Shown one piece after another: positions 1 through 8,367 of a stretch of DNA of 64,000 nucleotides. Within the stretch, counting starts at the first letter, position 1, and each line of letters begins with the position of its first letter. The stretch is from CAVVSD01 sp963837655. GTDB taxonomy: Bacteria > Actinomycetota > Thermoleophilia > Solirubrobacterales > Solirubrobacteraceae. The stretch lies in assembly GCA_963837655.1 (NCBI GenBank), contig CAWIOK010000005.1, positions 484,171 through 548,170 of the forward strand. Direction: 5' to 3'. The position numbers and the translations under genes were made by a program. Under the pieces are notes generated by a model that was not told the origin of the DNA, did not search any database, and saw only the letters and a list, made by a program, of their open reading frames with translations.

Positions 1-577
1 CTCCCACGGCGAGCTGCAGCGACAGCGGGTGCCCGTGCGCGAGGGGAGCGACCCTCCCGGCGGTCGACCGTGCGACTCCGTTTCGCGCGAGCACCTCGAG
101 CGCGGCCTCGTCGGTGAGGTTGCCGAGCCGCACGACACGAAGCAGCTCACCGAGGTCGCGCCGCCACGCGGCGGGGCCGTCGCGGCCGGCGATCACGACG
201 CGGACGTTGTCGGGCAGGCCGGGGACGAGCTCCTGCCGCAGCCAGGCGTCGAGCAGGCGCAGGCGCTCGTGAGCGTCGATGGTGAGGACGACACGGCCGT
301 CGTGGCCCTCGAGCGCGTCGCCGAGGGCGGCGAGGAACCCGCTCTCGGTCGGCTCGAGCGTCCGGCCGTCGAGGGTCACGACCGTCGCGCCGCGCGCCCG
401 GGCATCGGCCGCGGCCGCACGGAGCAGCGTCGACTTGCCCACGCCGGCGATCCCGTGCACGAACACCACGATCGGCCTGTCGCGCTCGACGAGCTCCAGC
501 AGCGCCGCCCGCTCGCGACCACGCCCGACGAGCGCGACAAGGCGCTCGTCGAGCATCGTCTGCAGCGTCTGCGGCAC
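1..577 (-). CDS. P-loop ATPase regulator, N-terminal part (runs off window)
   Basis: The minus strand is open from a GTG at 577 (or ATG at 556) to the left edge with no stop, so only about 190 N-terminal residues are seen. The first 20 residues read LVGRGRERAALLE, then a Walker A motif GIAGVGKST at about residue 40, and later VVLTIDAH as a probable Walker B. This opening (LVGRxxE...GxxGxGKT/S) is the usual N-terminus of LAL/MalT-type LuxR regulators or of NB-ARC-like AAA ATPases (family knowledge). The DNA-binding part, if any, lies outside the window. An in-frame TAG at 592-590, which is the stop of the upstream gene, fixes the start within 15 bases of that stop, so the two are probably co-transcribed. 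It could control the symmetric promoter region at 951-1067 (inference). Confidence 0.75.
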   Translation of the reverse strand, partial: MPQTLQTMLDERLVALVGRGRERAALLELVERDRPIVVFVHGIAGVGKSTLLRAAAADARARGATVVTLDGRTLEPTESGFLAALGDALEGHDGRVVLTIDAHERLRLLDAWLRQELVPGLPDNVRVVIAGRDGPAAWRRDLGELLRVVRLGNLTDEAALEVLARNGVARSTAGRVAPLAHGHPLSLQLAVG

Positions 578-589
578 GGTGCGCCAAGC

Positions 590-946
590 CTACGCAGCCC
601 AACTGTCCGCCGGGGCGGGGTTCAGGGCCCGCGCACGGCGCTGCGTGATACGGGTGGGCCCCTCGAGGACGGTGAAGTCCCTCGAGGTCACCGCGGCGAT
701 CCGGGGGTTGGAGCGCAGTGCCCCGAAGACGGGCCCGCGCACGTAGGCGTCCATGGCCTCCTCGCTCTCCCAGGCGTAGATGCCGCCGTAGGTGTTGGTC
801 CGCGCGTCGGCGATCCACGCCTTCGCGCGGAGCCCGTCGATCTGCGTGAACTGCGGCGCGACGGCCTCGCAGTGCGCGGCGTAGTCGTCCTGCTCGAGTC
901 CGGCGAGCCGGAACGTGACGATCTGGATGTGGTCGGTGGGGTGCAT
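590..946 (-). CDS. YdhR-like putative monooxygenase
   Basis: An intact small protein of 118 residues starting MHPTDHIQIVTFRLAGL. It has the ferredoxin-like fold signature of the YdhR/ABM monooxygenases: a first beta strand, HCEAVAPQF, then TNTYGGIYAWESEEAM and a final strand near DFTVLEGPTRIT. Proteins of this family are soluble dimeric alpha-beta barrels that oxidise or bind small aromatic compounds, but the substrate here cannot be told. It is divergent from the methyltransferase at 1093 and immediately precedes the ATPase regulator at 577, which is probably in the same transcript. The last 15 residues (RRARALNPAPADSWAA) are a low-complexity tail beyond the usual domain end. Confidence 0.85.
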   Translation of the reverse strand: MHPTDHIQIVTFRLAGLEQDDYAAHCEAVAPQFTQIDGLRAKAWIADARTNTYGGIYAWESEEAMDAYVRGPVFGALRSNPRIAAVTSRDFTVLEGPTRITQRRARALNPAPADSWAA

Positions 947-950
947 GCCG

Positions 951-1067
951 GCAAGGTAGGCGCGGCACGGGCCCGGTTCCTGAGGTGTGGATGAGGTCTG
1001 TCTGAGGCGACCTCAGACTCACCTCAGACAACCCTCACGAAGCGCCCCGGGACGGGACCTACCTTGC
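951..1067. promoter_or_regulatory. Symmetric divergent promoter/operator with six phased TGAGG half-sites
   Basis: TGAGG occurs at 981, 992 and 1003, exactly 11 bases apart. Its complement CCTCA follows at 1011, 1022 and 1033, again 11 apart. All six are arranged about one dyad centre at 1009. The innermost pair forms GTCTGAGG-CGA-CCTCAGAC (1000-1018). Further out, GCAAGGTAGG (951-960) and CCTACCTTGC (1058-1067) are exact inverted copies about the same centre and may contain the two -10 boxes (TACCTT on each strand). The region separates the YdhR-like gene (start 946) from the methyltransferase (start 1093). Spacing of 11 bases is one helical turn, as in PhoB/SARP-type tandem operators. Confidence 0.8.
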
Positions 1068-1092
1068 GACCTCCACCAGCCGAGGAGGCTCC

Positions 1093-2166
1093 ATGCAGAC
1101 CCTGGACCAGAGCAGGATCGAGGCGTTCGCCGGACTCATCGCCGTCGAGGCGGGCGCGGCGGTCAACGCGGCGCTCGTGAACATCGGCGACCGGCTCGGG
1201 CTCTACCGGGCGATGGCCGACTCCCAGCCCGTGACCGCGGCCGAGCTCGCCGCGCGCACCTCGACCCACGAGCGCTACGTGCGCGAGTGGCTCAACGCGC
1301 AGGCGGCCGGAAGCTTCGTCACCTACGACCCCGCCGACGACACGTACGTGCTCCCCGCCGAGCACGCGTTCGTGCTCGCCGACGAGACGAGCCCGCTCGC
1401 GATGGCCGGCATCTTCGCGGCCGCGACCGCGGCCATCGGGAGTCGCGAGGACGTCGCCGCGCGCTTCCGCACGGGTGACGGGCTCGGCTGGCACGAGCAC
1501 CACCACGACCTGTTCGCGGGAACGGAACGTGCATTCGGTGCGAACTACCGGATGCATCTCCTGACCGACTGGCTTCCGGCCCTCGACGGCGTGGTCGAGA
1601 AGCTCGAGCGCGGAGCGGCGCTCGCGGACGTCGGCTGCGGGCACGGCGCGTCGGCGATCCTCATGGCCCAGGCCTTCCCCGACGCGACGTTCCACGGGAT
1701 CGACGCCCACGCCGAGTCGATCGAGGTCGCGCGCCGGCGCGCGGGGGAGGCCGGCGTGGAGGACCGCGTCACCTTCGAGGTGGCCGACGCTGCCGGGTAC
1801 TCCGGCAGCTACGACGTCATCGCGTTCTTCGACGCGCTCCACGACCTCGGCGATCCGGTCGGCGCCGCCCGGCACGCGCGCGCGGCGCTCGCACCGGACG
1901 GCACGTGCCTCATCGTGGAGCCGTTCGCCGGTGACCGCATCGAGGACAACCTCACCCCGGTCGGGCGGTTCTTCTACGGCATGTCGACGCTCGTCTGCAC
2001 GCCCGGCTCGCTCTCGCAGGCCGGGCGCGCCGGGCTCGGGACGCAGGCGGGCGAGGCGCGCCTGCGGGATGTGCTGCTCGAAGGCGGCTTCGGGACCGTC
2101 CGGCGCGTTGCCGAGACGCCCTTCAACCTCGTCCTCGAGGCCCGCGGTCAGTCGATCGTCTCGTAG
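1093..2166 (+). CDS. SAM-dependent methyltransferase with N-terminal winged helix
   Basis: An intact 357-residue protein. Residues about 20-90 form a winged-helix dimerisation segment typical of O-methyltransferase-like proteins (GLYRAMADSQPVTAAELAARTS). The class I Rossmann domain starts with the SAM-binding motif DVGCGHG at residues 179-185, followed by the acidic loop FHGIDAH and DALHDLGDP. Start choice is supported by GAGGAGG seven bases upstream of the ATG. The family methylates small molecules or acts on metabolites with unknown acceptor. The gene is divergent from the YdhR-like monooxygenase and shares its symmetric control region. Its 3' end overlaps the convergent ABM gene by 19 bases. 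Confidence 0.88.
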   Translation: MQTLDQSRIEAFAGLIAVEAGAAVNAALVNIGDRLGLYRAMADSQPVTAAELAARTSTHERYVREWLNAQAAGSFVTYDPADDTYVLPAEHAFVLADETSPLAMAGIFAAATAAIGSREDVAARFRTGDGLGWHEHHHDLFAGTERAFGANYRMHLLTDWLPALDGVVEKLERGAALADVGCGHGASAILMAQAFPDATFHGIDAHAESIEVARRRAGEAGVEDRVTFEVADAAGYSGSYDVIAFFDALHDLGDPVGAARHARAALAPDGTCLIVEPFAGDRIEDNLTPVGRFFYGMSTLVCTPGSLSQAGRAGLGTQAGEARLRDVLLEGGFGTVRRVAETPFNLVLEARGQSIVS

Positions 2167-2438
2167 AACTCCCGGCGGCGGTCCTCCATGAGGGGGAAGA
2201 GCGCGCCCGGGCCGAGCCGCGTGAAGTGCTCCGTCTGCCCGTGCTCCTCGAACGCCGCCTTGTCGCGGTAGTGCTCGTACATGAGGAAGACGCGAGGGTC
2301 CTCGGGATCGCGGTGCGCGATGTAGTGCACCACCCCGGGCTCCTCGCGGGAGGCGGCGCCGAGCTCGTCGATGACCTCGGCGGCGCGGCCCTCCTCCCCT
2401 TCCTTGGCGACCATCCTCGCGACGAGCACGTAGGCCAT
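2148..2438 (-). CDS. ABM-domain monooxygenase (antibiotic biosynthesis monooxygenase family)
   Basis: An intact 96-residue single-domain protein: YVLVARMVAKEGEEGRAAEVI, EEPGVVHYIAHRDPEDP, FLMYEHYRDKAAFEEHG, TEHFTRL. This is the standard order of the ABM fold (strand, helix, strand, FxxYExYxDxxAFxxH motif). Such proteins dimerise and act without metal or flavin on quinone or aromatic substrates. It is the last gene of the minus-strand operon that begins at 5238, starting three bases after the FAH gene stops. It converges with the methyltransferase gene with a small overlap. Confidence 0.88.
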   Translation of the reverse strand: MAYVLVARMVAKEGEEGRAAEVIDELGAASREEPGVVHYIAHRDPEDPRVFLMYEHYRDKAAFEEHGQTEHFTRLGPGALFPLMEDRRREFYETID

Positions 2439-2441
2439 GGG

Positions 2442-3098
2442 TCAGGACTCCTTGGTGATCGGGTTGGTCAGGGTGCCGAGGCCCTCGATCTCGACCGAGA
2501 CCTCGTCGCCGTCCTGCAGCAGCACCTTGGGATCGCGGAAGACGCCGACGCCGGCCGGCGTGCCCGTCGCGATGAGGTCGCCCGGCTCGAGCGTGATGAT
2601 CTGGCTCGTGTAGGCGATGATCTCGGCGACGGAGAAGATCATCTGCGCCGTCGAGGAGTCCTGCAGCGCCTGGCCGTTGACGAGGCAGCGGATCGCGAGC
2701 GCCTGCGGGTCGGCGATCTCCTCGCGCGGCACGAGCCGCGGCCCGACGGGGCAGAACGTGTCGGGCGACTTGCCGCGCGTCCACTGGCCGTCGGCGAACT
2801 GCAGATCGCGCGCGCTGACGTCGTTGACGCAGATGTAGCCGGCGACGTGGTCCAGCGCGTCGCGCTCGGAGACGCGCTTGGCCTTCGCGCCGATGACGAC
2901 GCCCAGCTCGGCCTCGTAGTCGACCTGCGTGGACTCGGGCGGCAGCACGACGGGGTCGCCGTCGCCGATCAGCGTGTTGGGCCACTTCGCGAACAGCAGC
3001 GGCGCCTTCGGGAGGTCCTGGCCGCCCTCGGCCGCGTGATCGCGGTAGTTGAGCCCGACGCAGACGATCTTGCCGGGACGCGGGATCGCTAGCGGCAC
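2442..3098 (-). CDS. Fumarylacetoacetate hydrolase (FAH)-family protein
   Basis: An intact protein of 218 residues, the short FAH form lacking a large N-terminal domain. It carries the family hallmarks KIVCVGLNYRDHAAE near the start, the metal-site strand DYEAELGVVIG, the NDVSARDLQ segment and the C-terminal GDLIATGTPAGVG motif. The family hydrolyses or hydrates 2-oxo acids (fumarylpyruvate, 2-keto-4-pentenoate, acylpyruvates) with Mg2+ or Mn2+. It lies between a Gfo/Idh/MocA oxidoreductase and an ABM monooxygenase, so a role in the last ring or chain cleavage step of a catabolic route is plausible. The exact substrate is unknown. Confidence 0.88.
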   Translation of the reverse strand: MPLAIPRPGKIVCVGLNYRDHAAEGGQDLPKAPLLFAKWPNTLIGDGDPVVLPPESTQVDYEAELGVVIGAKAKRVSERDALDHVAGYICVNDVSARDLQFADGQWTRGKSPDTFCPVGPRLVPREEIADPQALAIRCLVNGQALQDSSTAQMIFSVAEIIAYTSQIITLEPGDLIATGTPAGVGVFRDPKVLLQDGDEVSVEIEGLGTLTNPITKES

Positions 3099-3126
3099 GG
3101 TTGTTCACGACCTTTCGTTGCTGACA

Positions 3127-4238
3127 TCACCGGTAGCGCACCGTCTCGCGTGCGCCCGAGGCCGAGGAGCGCACGATCGCGTCGCACACCTCCGCGGCTC
3201 GATAGCCGTCCTCGAAGTCGGCGCCGTGCGGGCCGACGCGCCCTCCGGATGCGACCGCGGCGAGGAAGTGGTGGAGCTCATGCACGAAGGTGTGCTCCCA
3301 CCCGATCACGTGGCCGGGCGGCCACCAGTGCTCCATGAAGGTCTGGTCCCCGTCGGTGACGAGCACGGTGCGGAAGCCCGAGCCGCCGGTGTCGACCTGC
3401 AGCTCGTTGAGCCGCTCGAGCTCGAACCGCATCGAGCCGCGCGAGCCGTTGATCTCGAAGGGCAGGGCGTTCTTGCGGCCGAGGCAGAAGCGCGACGCCT
3501 CGAGCGTGCCGATCGCGCCGCCCTCGAACTCGACGAACGCCTCGAAGGCGTCGTCGACGGTGACCTTGCCGCCGGGGCGCTCGGGCACGAATGTCCGCGT
3601 CAGTCGCGCCCACCGACGCGATCTCGCCGACCAGGTATCGGCCGAGGTCGATGATGTGCGCGCCGAGGTCGCCCAGCGCGCCGGAGCCCGCCTCGTCGGC
3701 GTCGAGCCGCCAGGTCGCCGGGGCGGACGGATCGGTCAGCCAGTCCTGCAGGTAGGAGGCGCGGAAGTGGTGGATCTCGCCGAGCTCGCCCGCCTCGAGC
3801 ATCTCGCGCGCGAGGCGGATCGCGGGCACGAAGCGGTAGTTGAACGCGCACATGTGCACGACGCCGGCGGCCTGCACGCGCTGCCACGTCTCGTACGCCT
3901 CGTCGGCGTTGCGCCCGAGCGGCTTCTCGCAGACGACGTGCTTGCCGGCCTCCGCGGCCGCGATCGACGGCTCGGCGTGCAGGTTGTTCGGCGAGAGGTT
4001 GTCGAAGACACCGACCCGCGGGTCGGCGACGATCTCGCGCCAGTCGGTCACCGCGCTCGCGAAGCCGTAGCGCTCGGCCGCCTCCTGCACCGCTCTCGGC
4101 GTTGCGTCCGCCGATCGCCACGAGGTCGGGGACGAGCGGCGGCGGCCACGTCATGTAGGCGAGCGTGCGGAACGCGTTGGAGTGGGCCTTGCCCATGAAG
4201 GCGTAGCCGAGCATGCCGACGCCGATGTGCTCGGTCAT
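3127..4238 (-). CDS. Gfo/Idh/MocA-family NAD(P)-dependent oxidoreductase (two frameshifts)
   Basis: Three pieces in three frames join into one normal-length (about 370 residue) dehydrogenase. The N-terminus MTEHIGVGMLGYAFMGKAHS carries the Rossmann nucleotide-binding turn. The middle piece has the family signature AGKHVVCEKPLGRNADEA (Lys of EKP is catalytic in the family) and FNYRFVPAIRLAREM. The C-terminal piece begins near VPERPGGKVTVDDAF. One extra base lies near 4095 and another near 3608. Without them the frame closes cleanly, so the breaks are probably sequence errors. The ATG at 4238 overlaps the TGA expected for the upstream isomerase (ATGA). Substrates of this family are sugars or inositols. 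Confidence 0.82.
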
Positions 4239-5238
4239 GGGCGTCTTCTGGAACGCGGCGTCGAACGCGAGCGAGGACGGCGCGAAGTCCGTCCGCCGCA
4301 GGAACGCTGGCGGCGTCGGCCGCGCCCCACTCGCGATCCATTCCCGGAGTCCTCCCACTCGACGGCGAGCGGACCCTGGTAGCCGATGCGGTTCAGCGCC
4401 CGGAAGAGCGACTCGAAGTCGACGTCGCCGTGGCCGGGGGACACGAACGTCCATCCGCGGTCGGCCTCGCCGAAGTCGATGTGCGAGCCGAGGATCGACC
4501 TGCGCCCGTCCGCGAGGACCTTGGAGTCCTTGACGTGGACGTTGTAGATGCGGTCGGCGAACTCCATCGCGAACGCACCGGGTCGAGCAGCTGCGGGATG
4601 AAGTGGCTCGGGTCGAGGTTGATCCCGAAGCCCTCGCGCCGGCCGATCGCGTCGAGCGTCTTGCGCGTCGTCACGAGGTCGTAGGCGATCTCGGTCGGGT
4701 GGACCTCCAGCGCGAAGCGCACCCCCTCGGCGTCGAACACGTCGATGATCGGGCCCCAGCGCTCGGCGAAGTCCTCGTAGCCACGCTCGATCTCCGCCCA
4801 GTCGTTGGGCGGGAACGAGTAGAGCTGGTGCCAGATGGACGAGCCGGTGAACCCGGTCACGACCGTGACGCCGAACGCCGCGGCCGCACGCGCCGTGTCC
4901 TTCATGCGGTCGGCCGCGCGCCCGCGCACGCCCTCGGGATCGCCGTCCCCCCAGACCTCGGGCGGGAGGATCGCGCGATGGCGCGCGTCGATCGGATCGC
5001 AGACGGCCTGGCCGACGAGATGGGCGCCCAGCGCCCAGCACCCGAGGCCGTTGCGCTCGAGCAGCTCGCGGCGGCCCTTCGCGTACCCGTGGTCGGCGAG
5101 GGCGCGGTCGACCTCGAAGTGGTCGCCCCAGCAGGCGAGCTCCAGCCCGTCGTAGCCCATCGACGCGCACTTCTGCGCCAGGTCGTCGAGCGAGAGATCC
5201 GCCCACTGTCCGGTGAAGAGTGCTATCGGTCTGGTCAC
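4235..5238 (-). CDS. Sugar phosphate isomerase/epimerase, TIM barrel (frameshifted)
   Basis: The reconstructed protein starts at GTG 5238 (VTRPIALFTGQWADLSL) and shows xylose-isomerase-like barrel segments: YDGLELACWGDHFEV, the metal-site region ALEVHPTEIAYD, INLDPSHFIPQLLDP, then FADRIYNVHVKDSKV and GPLAVEWEDSG. About one base is missing near 4573, and the tail changes frame twice between 4345 and 4300, ending FAPSSLAFDAAFQKTP next to the oxidoreductase start. The natural stop is likely the TGA at 4237-4235 overlapping that ATG. First gene of the operon; divergent from the GntR gene, start codons only 21 bases apart. Isomerase plus Gfo/Idh/MocA pairs usually serve inositol or unusual-sugar breakdown. 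Confidence 0.78.
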
Positions 5239-5259
5239 AAGCCAGTACCTTTCCCGTGC

Positions 5260-5916
5260 ATGAAGCCGACGCGGAGGGCGCTGCGTCACGACGTCAGGGA
5301 CGGGATCGTCCGGTCGATCCTCGACGGCGAGTACCGACCCGGCGATCGCCTGATCGAGATGCAGATCGCCAAGGCGTACGGGACCAGCCAAGGGCCGGTC
5401 CGCGAGGCCCTGCGCGAGCTCGAGATGCTCGGGTTCGTCCGCAGCGAGATGCACCGCGGCACCTACGTCCGCGATCCCTGGCACCTCGGGATGCGCGAGC
5501 TCTTCCAGGTGCGAGGCGCGCTCGAGGAGTTCGCCGCGCGGCTCGCCACACCGATGCTGTGCGAGGACGTGACGGCCCTGCAGGCCGAGGTCGACGCGAT
5601 GCGCGAGGCCGCCGAGCGCGGCGACGTCCGCGCCGCCGTCGAGCACAGCGAGCGCTTCCACCGCCACATCGTCCTGGCCAGCGAGAACCAGCTGCTGCAC
5701 ACGATGTGGAGCAGCCTCTGCATCGAGGACCACAGCGCTCTCACGATGGTCACGCTGACGCCCGACCTGGGCGTGCTCGCCGACTCGCACCAGCCGATCG
5801 TCGACGCCATCGCCGCGGGCGACGCCGAGCTGGCCAGCCAGGTCAGCCGTCGTCACCAGGAGGGCTTCATCGAGATGCTCGCCCAGATGGTGGACGGCGC
5901 GCCGGTGTCCGCCTAG
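5260..5916 (+). CDS. GntR-family (FCD subfamily) transcriptional regulator
   Basis: An intact 218-residue protein beginning MKPTRRALRHDVRDGIVRSI. The winged helix contains the GntR signature LIEMQIAKAYGTSQGPVREALRELE and ends at MHRGTYVRD (about residue 70). The rest is an all-helical FCD effector domain with metal-site-type residues (HSERFHRHIV, SHQPIVDAI). It is divergent from the isomerase-oxidoreductase-FAH-ABM operon, which it probably controls, with the short intergenic region holding both promoters. The gene is convergent with the cupin gene that stops five bases downstream. Confidence 0.9.
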   Translation: MKPTRRALRHDVRDGIVRSILDGEYRPGDRLIEMQIAKAYGTSQGPVREALRELEMLGFVRSEMHRGTYVRDPWHLGMRELFQVRGALEEFAARLATPMLCEDVTALQAEVDAMREAAERGDVRAAVEHSERFHRHIVLASENQLLHTMWSSLCIEDHSALTMVTLTPDLGVLADSHQPIVDAIAAGDAELASQVSRRHQEGFIEMLAQMVDGAPVSA

Positions 5917-5921
5917 AGACG

Positions 5922-6320
5922 TCACTTCAGGGACGCCCAGGGCTCCTCGGCGGAGACGTCGATGACCGAGTAGCCGTCGTCGCCCGCGGTCGGGGTGAGG
6001 ATCACGCTGAGCTTCGCCGTCTCGTCGCCGACGGTGAACGACGCGTGGACGACGTCCTTCGGGATGTAGACGGCCTCGCCCGGGCCCAGCTCGTGCTTGG
6101 CGTCCTCGAGCCACTGCTCGATGCGCCCCTCGCGGACCCAGATGATCTCCTCCTGGTCCGGATGGCGATGGAACGCGTGGCCGCCACCCGGCTGCAGGTG
6201 CACGTCCATGACGCACATCGACGTCGATCCCGTGAAGGACGGCCGGCTGATCCAGCCGGTGACGCCCCAGTCCGCCTGGTCGCGCACGATGTCCGCGTCG
6301 GTGATGAACCTGCCGTTCAT
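5922..6320 (-). CDS. Cupin-domain protein
   Basis: A cupin of about 132 residues read from ATG 6320, which has a strong ribosome site (GGGAGGG) seven bases upstream. The two cupin motifs are clear: GGGHAFHRHPDQEEIIWVREG (His-His-Glu metal ligands) and GEAVYIPKDVVHASF (third His). It is the final gene of the long minus-strand operon. In this sequence its frame is continuous with the end of the upstream TIM-barrel gene, so an artefactual or real fusion is possible. Cupins of this kind often are small-molecule dioxygenases, isomerases or sensors; the function cannot be assigned from sequence. Confidence 0.82.
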   Translation of the reverse strand: MNGRFITDADIVRDQADWGVTGWISRPSFTGSTSMCVMDVHLQPGGGHAFHRHPDQEEIIWVREGRIEQWLEDAKHELGPGEAVYIPKDVVHASFTVGDETAKLSVILTPTAGDDGYSVIDVSAEEPWASLK

Positions 6321-7153
6321 GATGCCCTCCCGGATCTCGACGGACTTGAACCGCCGCATGTTCTCCGTCATCGCGATCTCGGTCGGCAGCCGCTCCATGC
6401 TGGAGGCGCCGAAGAAGCCGACGATGCCGGTCGTGTTGTCGAGGACGTGCTGCGCGTCGTCGGGCTCGGCGATCGGGCCGCCGTGGCAGAGGCACAGGAT
6501 GTCCGGGTTCACCTCGGCGCGCCGCGTCGTGCAGCGCCTGCACGCGCTCGACGGCCTCCTCGAGCGTGAGCCCGGTCTGCGCGCCGATGGTGCCGCCGGT
6601 CGTGAGCCCCATGTGCGGCACGAGCACGTCGGCGCCCGCGTCGGCCATGGCGCGCGCCTCGTCCTCGGTGAAGACGTAGGGGCACGTCAGCAGGTCGAGC
6701 TCGCGGGCCTGGCGGATCATCTCGACCTCCAGGCCGTAGCCCATGCCCGTCTCCTCCAGCCCGGCGCGCATCGTGCCGTCGATGAGGCCGACGGTCGGGA
6801 AGTTCTGCACGCCGGTGAAGCCCGCGCGCTTCACGTCCTCGAGGAACCGCGGCATGAGGCGGAACGGGTCGGTGCCGCAGACGCCGGCGAGCACCGGCGT
6901 GCGGCGTCGCGACCGGCAGCACCTCGCGGGCCATGTCCATGACGATCGCGTTGGCGTCGCCGTAGGGCATCATCCCCGCCAGCGAGCCGCGGCCGGCCAT
7001 CCGGAAGCGGCCGGAGTTGTAGATGATGATGAGGTCCGCGCCGCCGTCCTGGGCGCACTTCGCCGACAGCCCGGTCCCGGCGCCCGCGCCGATGATCGGG
7101 CGGCCCGACGCCACCTGCTCGTGCAGGCGGGCGAGCGCCTCGTCGCGTCTCAT
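6317..7153 (-). CDS. PEP-hydrolase-like TIM-barrel protein (frameshifted)
   Basis: The reconstructed protein of about 278 residues matches the TIM-barrel 'signal transduction'/phosphoenolpyruvate hydrolase-like family: GRPIIGAGAGTGLSAKCAQDGGAD, IIYNSGRFRMAGRGSLAGMMPYGDAN, MLAGVCGTDPF, FTGVQNFPTVGLIDG, VPHMGLTTGGTIGA, CLCHGGPIAEPDDA, IVGFFGASSMERLP. One extra base near 6900 and one near 6520 break it. The ATG at 7153 overlaps the stop of the UPF0261 gene. The expected stop TGA at 6319-6317 would overlap the cupin ATG, but as sequenced the frame reads into the cupin. This protein and UPF0261/Tm-1-like proteins commonly sit side by side and may act together on a metabolite. Confidence 0.78.
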
Positions 7154-8367
7154 CGCGCAGCTCCGATCAGCTCGTGGAGGCGGTCGGCCATGGCGGTGGC
7201 GAACGCCGGGTCGTTGACGTCCGCGTCGACCTCGACGAGCTCGACCTTCGACGTGTCGACGTTCTCGCGCAGCGCGGCGAACAGGGCCTCGTCGGCGTCC
7301 GCGTCACGGAACGGCTGCCCGTCGACGTCGATGGCCGACACGCCGCGCAGCGGGACGAAGAGGACGGTCGGGCCCGTCGTGCCGTTGAGCCGCTCGGCGA
7401 TCCGGCGCCCCAGCTCGGCCATCTCCTCCGCCGTCGTGCGCATGAGCGTGATCGTCGGGTTGTGGACGTAGAGGTTGCGGTCCTCGAAGCGCTCGGGCAC
7501 GGTGTCGCGCGGGCCGAAGTTGACCATGTCCAGCGCTCCGAGCGAGACGACCTGCGGGATCGCGGCGCGACCGACGCCGCGAAGGCGGTCCGGCCCGGCG
7601 GACAGGACGCCGCCGACGAGCTCGTCGGCCAGCTCGGTGGTCGTCGCGTCGAGCGCGCCGACGAGGTAGCCGCCGGTCGCCAGCGCCTCGAAGGACTGCC
7701 CGCCGGTGCCGGTCGCATGGAAGACGAGCACCTCGTAGCCCAGCTCCTCCAGCCGCTCGCGCGCGTGCGTGACGCAGGGGGTGGTCACGCCGAACATCGT
7801 CGCCCCGACGAGCGGCCGCTCGCCGGTTGCCTCCGGCACGCGCGCGGTCGCCATGCCCGCGATCGCGCCCGCCGCGTTCGTGAGGATCCGGGCGGAGATC
7901 TGGTTGATGCCGGAGATGTCGACGACCGAGTAGGTCATCGTGATGTCGACCGCGCCGACGTACGGGCGCGTGTCCCCCGACGCGACGGTGGAGACGATGA
8001 GCTTGGGCACGCCGACGGGGAGCTCGCGCATCGCCCGCGCGGCGACCGAGGAGTTGCCCGAGCCGCCGATGGCGGCGACGCCGTCGACGCGCCCCTCCGC
8101 GTGCAGGCGCGTCAGGACGGCCGCCGCGCCGCGGCCCATGACGTCCATCGCCTGACCGCGGTCGGCGTCGCGGACGAGGTCTGCGTGGTCGGCGCCCGCG
8201 GCGCGCGCGACCTCCTCGCGGGGGATGTCGGGGGCGACGAGCGGCTCGCCGAGGACGCCCGTGTCGACGAGCAGGACGTCGATCCCGGCCTCGCGCAGCC
8301 GGTCACGCACGAACGCGTACTCGTGGCCCTTCGTGTCGAGGGTGCCCAGCAGCACGACCGTGGCCAT
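7150..8367 (-). CDS. UPF0261 / Tm-1-like ATP-binding protein
   Basis: An intact 405-residue protein starting MATVVLLGTLDTKGHEYAFVRD, the invariant opening of the UPF0261 family. Further family blocks are VDGVAAIGGSGNSSVAARAMRELPVGVPKLIVSTVASGD, YSVVDISGINQISARILTNAAGAIAGM, and FHATGTGGQSFEAL. The family is homologous to the plant Tm-1 resistance protein N-terminal domain; ATP binding is known there but the bacterial role is not established. Its ATG overlaps the livF stop (TGATG) and its stop overlaps the TIM-barrel ATG, so it is part of the transport operon. Confidence 0.88.
   Translation of the reverse strand: MATVVLLGTLDTKGHEYAFVRDRLREAGIDVLLVDTGVLGEPLVAPDIPREEVARAAGADHADLVRDADRGQAMDVMGRGAAAVLTRLHAEGRVDGVAAIGGSGNSSVAARAMRELPVGVPKLIVSTVASGDTRPYVGAVDITMTYSVVDISGINQISARILTNAAGAIAGMATARVPEATGERPLVGATMFGVTTPCVTHARERLEELGYEVLVFHATGTGGQSFEALATGGYLVGALDATTTELADELVGGVLSAGPDRLRGVGRAAIPQVVSLGALDMVNFGPRDTVPERFEDRNLYVHNPTITLMRTTAEEMAELGRRIAERLNGTTGPTVLFVPLRGVSAIDVDGQPFRDADADEALFAALRENVDTSKVELVEVDADVNDPAFATAMADRLHELIGAAR

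Noticed and set aside
29..994. Long plus-strand open frame of 321 codons
   Set aside because: It is the complement of the P-loop ATPase and YdhR-like genes; the translation is Arg/Gly/Asp-rich without family motifs.
4393..6894. Single 833-codon minus-strand frame
   Set aside because: It joins out-of-frame pieces of the TIM-barrel gene, antisense of the GntR gene and the isomerase because of indels; not a real fusion protein.
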